This document shows positions 58,370-64,000 of a stretch of DNA of 64,000 bases, in pieces. Under the pieces are notes generated by a model. That model was not told the DNA's origin and searched no databases. It worked only from the letters and a program-made list of their open reading frames with translations. Every line of letters starts with the position of its first letter. Position 1 is the stretch's first letter. This DNA is from MKUN01 sp964481425 (GTDB taxonomy: Bacteria > Bacteroidota > Bacteroidia > Chitinophagales > Chitinophagaceae). The DNA lies in contig CAYZTM010000005.1 in assembly GCA_964481425.1 (NCBI GenBank), positions 62,001 through 126,000 of the forward strand. The letters are read 5' to 3'. The position numbers were made by a program, and so were the translations under genes.

Positions 58370-60997
58370 ATGAATTTAAATAATTTTACTATAAAAGCAC
58401 AGGAGATACTGCAGCAGGCGCAGCAACTGGCTTTTAACGATCAGACCCCAAGTATTGAAACTGCCCATATCCTGAAAGCATTGATACAGGATGCTGACGG
58501 GCCGATTCCATACCTGCTTAAGAAGAACAACGTAAATATCGGTTTTGTCGAGAGTAAGCTTGACGAACAGATAAAACGCCTCCCTAAGATACAGGGTGGG
58601 GAACCCGCCCAGAACATAAGCCGCGAGGCAAATAATGTGTTATTACGTGCCGGCAACACGCTGAAGCAATTCAACGATGAATTTGTAACAGTAGAGCATC
58701 TGCTCATAGCCTTATTACAGGTAAACGATGACACCGGTAAACTGCTTAAAGATGCGGGACTTACCGAAAAAGGCCTGGTGGCGGCAATAAAAGAACTGCG
58801 CAAGGGCAGTACGGTCAATTCCCAAACATCGGAACAGCAATATAACTCGCTGGAGCGCTATGCCAAGAACCTGAATGAAATGGCACGTAATGGCAAGCTG
58901 GACCCTGTGATAGGCCGTGATGAGGAGATACGCCGTACCCTGCATATTTTGTCACGCAGGTCAAAGAACAACCCGATATTGGTCGGTGAGCCCGGCGTAG
59001 GTAAGACCGCGATCGTAGAGGGGCTTGCGCACCGTATCATTAATGGAGATGTACCGGATAACCTCAAGTCGAAGATCATCTTTGCCCTTGATATGGGGGC
59101 CCTGATGGCGGGCGCCAAATATCGTGGTGAGTTCGAGGAAAGGCTTAAGGCTGTTGTGAAAGAGGTAACAGAAAGTAATGGAGCGATCATCCTCTTCATA
59201 GATGAGATACACACGCTTATTGGCGCGGGTGCAATGGAGGGGGCCATGGATGCCGCCAATATATTGAAACCTGCCCTGGCCCGTGGTGAACTGCGCGCTA
59301 TAGGGGCCACCACGCTGAATGAATACCAGAAGTATTTTGAGAAGGATAAGGCCCTGGAACGCCGTTTCCAGAAGGTGTTCGTTGATGAGCCCTCTACCGA
59401 AGACGCTATATCCATATTACGCGGCCTTAAGGATCGGTACGAGAGTCACCACCAGGTACGCATTAAGGATGAAGCCATCATTGCAGCAGTTGAATTGTCG
59501 CATCGGTATATTACCGATCGTTTCCTGCCCGATAAGGCAATAGACCTGATAGATGAGAGTGCAGCTAAGCTGAAACTGGAAATGAACTCGATGCCCGAGG
59601 AACTGGACGAACTGGAACGCCGCATACGCCAATTGGAAATAGAGCGTGAGGCAATAAAGCGGGAAAATGACGAAGAGAAACTGAAAGAACTGAACCAGGA
59701 GATATCCCTGCAGACCGTAGAACGTGATACCCTTAAGGCAAAATGGCTGGAAGAAAAGGAAATTGTAGATAAAATAAACCAGGCCAAGACCAGTATCGAG
59801 CACCTGAAACTGGAAGCCGAGCAGGCCGAACGGGAAGGAGACTACGGTAAAGTGGCTGAGATACGCTATGGTAAGGTGAAAGCGGAAGAAGGACAGGTGG
59901 AGGAACTCAGCAGGCAGTTGGAAGCTATGGACAGCCAACGTAAACGCTTACTGAAGGAAGAAGTGGATGCGGAGGACATAGCAGAGAATGTGGCCCGTGC
60001 TACAGGTATCCCGGTGCAGCGTATGCTGCAAAGTGAGCGCGATAAGTTGCTGAACCTGGAAGATGAGTTGCATAAACGTGTGATAGGCCAGGATGAGGCT
60101 ATCGAAGCCGTGTCAGATGCTATTCGTCGTGGCAGGGCCGGTTTACAGGACCCCCGCAGGCCAATAGGCTCTTTTATATTCCTGGGTACTACCGGTGTGG
60201 GTAAAACAGAGTTAGCCAAAGCGCTCGCCGAAGTGCTCTTCGACGATGACAGCATGATGACCCGTATAGACATGAGCGAATACCAGGAGAAACACAGTGT
60301 TAGTCGTTTGGTTGGCGCACCTCCGGGATATGTAGGCTACGATGAGGGCGGACAGCTTACCGAGGCAGTGCGCAGAAAACCTTACTCGGTTGTTCTGCTC
60401 GATGAGATCGAGAAGGCCCACCCGGATACCTTCAACGTATTACTACAGGTGTTGGATGATGGTCGCCTGACGGATAATAAGGGCAGGGTGGTGAATTTCA
60501 AGAATACCATTATCATTATGACCAGCAACCTGGGTAGCCATATCATACAGGAGAACTTTGCAGAGCTGGAAGGGAAGGATATAGATAAAGTGGTAGAAAG
60601 TACCAAAGAACAGGTAATGGAGCTACTTCGCCAGGCACTTCGCCCCGAATTCCTTAACAGGGTCGATGATATTATCATGTTCCACCCGCTGATGCGGAAG
60701 GAGATAAAAGGTATCATTCGCATACAACTGGAGCACCTCAAGGAACAATTGGCTGAGCAAGGTATAGACCTCCAGTTCTCCGATTATGCACTCGAGTACC
60801 TCTCAGAGCGAGGTTTCGATCCCCAGTATGGTGCAAGGCCATTAAAAAGGCTGATCCAAAAGGATATCATTAACCTGCTCAGCAAAAAGATAATCTCAGG
60901 AGATATCGATAAGAGCAAGCCGGTACTGATAGATGTTTTTGATGGCGTGGTAGTTATGAGGAATGAGGCGAAAGTAGATGAGAAACAGCTAAAATAA
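58370..60997 (+). CDS. clpB: ATP-dependent disaggregase ClpB
   Basis: An 875-residue AAA+ chaperone. The Clp N domain is at about 1-145. The first AAA domain has Walker A GEPGVGKTAIVEG near residue 206 and ALERRFQKVFVDEP. The coiled-coil middle domain runs from about 400 to 530. The second AAA domain has Walker A GTTGVGKTELAKAL near 608 and VVLLDEIEKAHPD. ClpB extracts proteins from aggregates with DnaK. It is a single gene with a terminator just beyond the stop. The heat-shock control sequence was not recognised. Confidence 0.97.
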   Translation: MNLNNFTIKAQEILQQAQQLAFNDQTPSIETAHILKALIQDADGPIPYLLKKNNVNIGFVESKLDEQIKRLPKIQGGEPAQNISREANNVLLRAGNTLKQFNDEFVTVEHLLIALLQVNDDTGKLLKDAGLTEKGLVAAIKELRKGSTVNSQTSEQQYNSLERYAKNLNEMARNGKLDPVIGRDEEIRRTLHILSRRSKNNPILVGEPGVGKTAIVEGLAHRIINGDVPDNLKSKIIFALDMGALMAGAKYRGEFEERLKAVVKEVTESNGAIILFIDEIHTLIGAGAMEGAMDAANILKPALARGELRAIGATTLNEYQKYFEKDKALERRFQKVFVDEPSTEDAISILRGLKDRYESHHQVRIKDEAIIAAVELSHRYITDRFLPDKAIDLIDESAAKLKLEMNSMPEELDELERRIRQLEIEREAIKRENDEEKLKELNQEISLQTVERDTLKAKWLEEKEIVDKINQAKTSIEHLKLEAEQAEREGDYGKVAEIRYGKVKAEEGQVEELSRQLEAMDSQRKRLLKEEVDAEDIAENVARATGIPVQRMLQSERDKLLNLEDELHKRVIGQDEAIEAVSDAIRRGRAGLQDPRRPIGSFIFLGTTGVGKTELAKALAEVLFDDDSMMTRIDMSEYQEKHSVSRLVGAPPGYVGYDEGGQLTEAVRRKPYSVVLLDEIEKAHPDTFNVLLQVLDDGRLTDNKGRVVNFKNTIIIMTSNLGSHIIQENFAELEGKDIDKVVESTKEQVMELLRQALRPEFLNRVDDIIMFHPLMRKEIKGIIRIQLEHLKEQLAEQGIDLQFSDYALEYLSERGFDPQYGARPLKRLIQKDIINLLSKKIISGDIDKSKPVLIDVFDGVVVMRNEAKVDEKQLK

Positions 60998-61018
60998 ATA
61001 TATGTTAAATAACGTATT

Positions 61019-61052
61019 TGAATGCCCGGTAAGCACCGGGCATTTTATTTTT
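61019..61052 (+). terminator. Intrinsic terminator after clpB
   Basis: The arms AATGCCCGG (61021-61029) and CCGGGCATT (61036-61044) form a strong hairpin, followed by TTATTTTTT. Confidence 0.88.
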
Positions 61053-61124
61053 TAGCCAACTTACTGATGTATATTAATAGAAATGCATTAGATTTACACT
61101 ACATAATGTATCAAAACAAAGATT

Positions 61125-61493
61125 ATGAAAAAGTTCCTCTTACTATCTCTTTCCGTAATTACACTTTCAAGCGCCGGTTTTGCACAGGCTAAGCAGAACA
61201 ACAAACCCATGGAAGTTCAGGGTATACCGGTAGAAGTGTATGCAAAGTCACTCACGGACCAAATGACCCAGCAGTATAAATTGACCCCCGCCCAATCTAC
61301 CAAGATGATGGAAGCTAACCGCAATATCGCCATCAAGTGGAGCAAGCTGGAGCAAAATAACACCGATAGGGCCCATGTAAAAGCTACGGAAACAGAGATC
61401 AACAATTATAAAATGCAGCAATACCGCCAGGTGCTGACAAAGGCACAATATGAGCAATGGTCTCATGGCGGCACCGATGCAACTACCCGTTAG
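61125..61493 (+). CDS. Small secreted helical protein of unknown function
   Basis: A 122-residue exported protein with a signal peptide (KFLLLSLSVITLSSAGFAQ). The mature part is helical and Gln/Lys-rich (LTDQMTQQYKLTPAQSTKMM and QQYRQVLTKAQYEQW), resembling Spy/LTXXQ-like or DUF4890-like periplasmic proteins in composition. It is followed by a terminator at 61514-61542. The function is unknown. Confidence 0.7.
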   Translation: MKKFLLLSLSVITLSSAGFAQAKQNNKPMEVQGIPVEVYAKSLTDQMTQQYKLTPAQSTKMMEANRNIAIKWSKLEQNNTDRAHVKATETEINNYKMQQYRQVLTKAQYEQWSHGGTDATTR

Positions 61494-61513
61494 TATTGGT
61501 AAAATATATTTAT

Positions 61514-61542
61514 AGAAGCGCTTCGTTCTGAAGCGCTTTTTG
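61514..61542 (+). terminator. Intrinsic terminator
   Basis: The arms AAGCGCTTC (61516-61524) and GAAGCGCTT (61530-61538) with a 5-base loop, followed by TTTTGTTT. Confidence 0.8.
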
Positions 61543-61582
61543 TTTGGTATGATATTTATGCTTCGCTTGTATATTCTTCTTT

Positions 61583-61933
61583 ATGCGTACTATACTTTGC
61601 CTTTTGGCCTCTAATTGTTTCATGACCTATGCATGGTATGGTCATTTAAAAAAGAATACAGCCGATACGCCCCTGATAAAATTGATACTCATAAGCTGGG
61701 CCATTGCCTTTTTTGAGTACTGCTTCATGGTTCCTGCCAATAACCGGTTCGGTTTGAAAGAGGGCTTTTCACCATTCCAGCTAAAAACCATACAAGAGGT
61801 AATTTCGTTGGTGGTATTTTGTCTATTTGCTGTTTTCTTTTTGAATGAGCAGATACGCTGGAACTATATTGTGGCCTTTATTTTTATTATCGGCGCAGTA
61901 TATTTTATGTTTTACGTTCCTTCGGCTGAGTAG
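61583..61933 (+). CDS. DUF486 family membrane protein
   Basis: A 116-residue protein with four transmembrane segments and the DUF486 pattern: SWAIAFFEYCFMVPANNRFG and LKTIQEVISLVVFCLFAVFF. DUF486 proteins look like half of a drug/metabolite transporter and probably work as dimers; the substrate is unknown. The 3' end overlaps the convergent MFS transporter gene by 29 bases. Confidence 0.88.
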   Translation: MRTILCLLASNCFMTYAWYGHLKKNTADTPLIKLILISWAIAFFEYCFMVPANNRFGLKEGFSPFQLKTIQEVISLVVFCLFAVFFLNEQIRWNYIVAFIFIIGAVYFMFYVPSAE

Positions 61934-63176
61934 CGTCCAGTTTGAGACCTCGTAACAAGGGCGCTGCGAACCAGGTCACACCTACAACCACCAGTGTCAT
62001 ACAGCCCCCAAACACTACGGCTGGCACCGTACCCATCCATTTTGCGGTATAGCCGCTTTCCACTGCTCCCAATTCATTCGACGAGCTGATGAACATGGTG
62101 TTTACCGCGGCCACTCTGCCGCGCATTTTATCCGGGGTATGCAGTTGGAGTATTGTACCCCTTATTACCACGCTTACCGCATCCAGCATACCCGCTATGG
62201 TAAGCATGGCCATTGACAGGTAAAAATTGGTAGAAATGCCAAATACTACAGTGGCAAGTCCAAAGCCTGCAAGGCAGGCAAGTAGTTTATAGCCTGCGTT
62301 ATTTTTCAGGGGTATGAACGAGAGAATAAATAATGTAATGACAGAGCCTATTCCGGGGGCCGCATTCAGCCATCCATAGCCTACTGCGCCCACATGCAAT
62401 ATGTCGCTGGCGTATACTGGTAGCAAAGCTACTGCTCCCCCAAACAGTACTGCGAACATATCGAGCGAAAGTGAAGCCAGTATCAGTTGGGTCTTGAAGA
62501 CAAACCCGAGGCCTTCTTTCAGGCTTTTCAATACCGGTTCTTTTTCTTTTTGCAGGATATCGTGCTTGGGTATGCCAAGGATGGCAAAGAACGATATCAC
62601 CTCGAACACAATGACCGTGAACAGGCTGGTGCTGATACCAAATACCAGTAGCACACCACCAAGTAAACGGCCTGCCACAAAACCTACCTGCCATGAGGTA
62701 CTGCTCCAGGTAGTGCCGCTGGGGTAATGCTTCCGCGGTATCAATAAGCCAAGCAGGGCGAATGAAGCCGGGCTGACGAAAGCACGCAGTATCCCACTGA
62801 TGAACACACCTGCATATATAAATTTGACAATGGATGGTGTCGCAAGGTGCGCTGATACAAAAGGCAGGGAAAGAACCGCTAATGCACCTGCAAGCGCTAT
62901 GTATAATATTATACATTGCAATATAGTGGTACGTTTCTCTCTCTGGTCCACGAAGTGCCCCGACAGGAAAGAACAGCCTATGGCGGGTATTGCTTCGCAT
63001 AAGCCCAATACACCCACCAGCGATACGTCATTGGTGATATGATAGACCCACCAGTAGATGATGGTGAGCTGCATGTTGAGGGCCATGATCAGGAAGAAAC
63101 GCAAAGCCAGGAACCTACGGAAGCGGGGATATTTGAGCGCTTTATTCTTTAATAAAAACTTTAAGGCAGGCTGCAA
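61905..63176 (-). CDS. MFS transporter (DUF-type, efflux-like)
   Basis: A 423-residue protein with about 12 hydrophobic segments. Between helices 2 and 3 lies the family loop GHFVDQREKRTTIL, and later segments include AAPGIGSVITLFILSFIPL and PDKMRGRVAAVNTMF, typical of MFS_3/EntS-like exporters. It could export a metabolite or drug; no substrate is implied by the context. It starts 94 bases from the divergent ABC permease gene. Confidence 0.88.
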   Translation of the reverse strand: MQPALKFLLKNKALKYPRFRRFLALRFFLIMALNMQLTIIYWWVYHITNDVSLVGVLGLCEAIPAIGCSFLSGHFVDQREKRTTILQCIILYIALAGALAVLSLPFVSAHLATPSIVKFIYAGVFISGILRAFVSPASFALLGLLIPRKHYPSGTTWSSTSWQVGFVAGRLLGGVLLVFGISTSLFTVIVFEVISFFAILGIPKHDILQKEKEPVLKSLKEGLGFVFKTQLILASLSLDMFAVLFGGAVALLPVYASDILHVGAVGYGWLNAAPGIGSVITLFILSFIPLKNNAGYKLLACLAGFGLATVVFGISTNFYLSMAMLTIAGMLDAVSVVIRGTILQLHTPDKMRGRVAAVNTMFISSSNELGAVESGYTAKWMGTVPAVVFGGCMTLVVVGVTWFAAPLLRGLKLDATQPKERKT

Positions 63177-63270
63177 AGGCGCTTATTTTTTTGATAAAGA
63201 CAAAAATATGGTGAAAACAGGTATCTGCCTACATCGGTATTAGAACTAAAAGCTAAATTTGCCTGTATAA

Positions 63271-64000
63271 ATGAGCAATTCAGCGCAGATCATTACTACC
63301 AGTGTGTCCCAGGCCTTCCAGGAGCTAAGGGCCAATAAACTGCGCACCTTTCTCTCCCTCTTAGGCATTACCATAGGCATATTCTGCATCATTGCCGTGC
63401 TTACTGTGCTCGACAGTATGAAGAACAATATTAAAAAAGAGATGTCGACATTGGGTAGTGATGTGCTCTATATCGGCCGCTGGCCATGGATGGACGACGG
63501 GGGCGAATATAAGTGGTGGGAGTACTGGCGCAGGCCCAGCATGAGCCCTGCTGAAACGCGGGCTGTGGAGAACCAGGTACTCGATGCCTCTTTTGCTACG
63601 CTTTGCCTGCCGGTCAATAACCTTACGGTTAAGCACAACGACCTACAGGCAAGCGGCATCACAGGCTATGCCGTTATGCTCAATTTCGATAAGATACAGA
63701 ACATTGAGATCGGCTCCGGGCGTTATCTCAGCCCCTCGGAGCTGGATGCAGGCAGCAATTCGGTTGTGCTAGGCAGCGAGGTCTATAACATCCTCTTCCC
63801 GGGCAATATAAAAGCTATTGGCAGTTCCATTACATTCCTGGGGCGGAAGTTCAATGTAATAGGTGTAATGAAGAAGGTGGGACAGAACATGGCCGGTTTT
63901 AATTTCGATGAGGGGCTTATTTTCCCCTATTATGCCGCTGCCGCCGGACTTGTAGATGTGCGCTCATTGAATTATGAACCCTTTATCGTGGTGAAAGCGG
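63271..64000 (+). CDS. MacB/FtsX-like ABC transporter permease, N-terminal part
   Basis: The first 243 codons of a gene that continues past the window. It begins MSNSAQIITTSVSQAFQELR and has the first transmembrane segment in LRTFLSLLGITIGIFCII, as in MacB permeases, then a MacB-type periplasmic core domain with GSDVLYIGRWPW and VVLGSEVYNILFPG. Such permeases export peptides, lipids or drugs, or move lipoproteins. The ATPase gene is not in the window. Confidence 0.88.
   Translation, partial: MSNSAQIITTSVSQAFQELRANKLRTFLSLLGITIGIFCIIAVLTVLDSMKNNIKKEMSTLGSDVLYIGRWPWMDDGGEYKWWEYWRRPSMSPAETRAVENQVLDASFATLCLPVNNLTVKHNDLQASGITGYAVMLNFDKIQNIEIGSGRYLSPSELDAGSNSVVLGSEVYNILFPGNIKAIGSSITFLGRKFNVIGVMKKVGQNMAGFNFDEGLIFPYYAAAAGLVDVRSLNYEPFIVVKA

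Noticed and set aside
58858..59415. Long minus-strand ORF within clpB
   Set aside because: It is antisense to a highly conserved AAA+ domain.

Overview
The window is chromosomal DNA from a member of the Bacteroidota, most likely a Chitinophagaceae-like or related environmental lineage. The reasons are: several proteins with type IX secretion (T9SS) C-terminal sorting domains of both A and B type; serine palmitoyltransferase and an inositol-lipid locus; a TonB-dependent receptor with Bacteroidota-style surface partners; TAnnTTTG-type promoter -7 boxes; and few Shine-Dalgarno sequences. No tRNA, rRNA, CRISPR array, prophage or transposase was seen. The genes look like core or near-core chromosomal genes, with several small accessory ORFs.

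Layout. 1-6.4 kb (minus): the start of lpxD, an HD phosphohydrolase, a class A penicillin-binding protein and a transglutaminase membrane protein. 6.6-7.6 kb: a 3-hydroxybutyryl-CoA dehydrogenase. 7.7-10.6 kb: a large repeat-bearing T9SS surface protein. 10.7-11.4 kb: two small secreted basic proteins. 11.5-14.8 kb (minus): an NHEJ operon encoding Ku and a LigD split into phosphoesterase, ligase and polymerase genes. 14.9-17.1 kb (minus): tgt and an LptF/LptG permease. 17.1-20.5 kb (plus): a glycosyltransferase, rsmG, a YebC-family gene and an rlmB-like gene. 20.6-25.9 kb: a cobalamin riboswitch driving a vitamin B12 uptake operon (DUF4465/BtuH-like T9SS protein, a second T9SS protein, BtuG-like propeller lipoprotein, BtuB-like receptor). 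26-34.7 kb: small membrane and secreted proteins, an ECF sigma factor with a membrane/barrel partner, a queuosine-precursor transporter, a CAP-domain protein, a stand-alone receiver domain, and His/Tyr-rich peptides. 34.7-45.8 kb: LpxR-like protein, RlmD-type methyltransferase, TlpA-like thioredoxin, SurA-like PPIase, beta-CASP nuclease, DUF3175, DinB, a TPR membrane protein and gmk.

46.0-57.7 kb is the most interesting part. It is a tightly packed plus-strand cluster, with many stop/start overlaps, that appears to encode a whole pathway for inositol sphingolipids: serine palmitoyltransferase, a GNAT-fold protein (candidate ceramide synthase), an NAD-dependent reductase/epimerase (candidate ceramide reductase), myo-inositol-phosphate synthase, a PgpA-type phosphatase, a GtrA membrane protein, a DUF5686 outer-membrane protein, a CDP-alcohol phosphatidyltransferase fused to DUF4833, a fatty-acid-hydroxylase family protein, a PAP2-type candidate inositol-phosphorylceramide synthase and a TetR regulator. 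In Bacteroides these steps lie at separate loci, as far as I recall.

57.8-64 kb: a small hypothetical gene, clpB, a small secreted protein, a DUF486 protein, an MFS transporter and the start of a MacB/FtsX-type ABC permease that runs off the window.

Other points worth attention: a perfect A-AAA-AAG slippery heptamer at the phosphoesterase/ligase junction whose -1 frame leads straight into the ligase; and a Tgt that lacks two of the usual zinc-binding cysteines.
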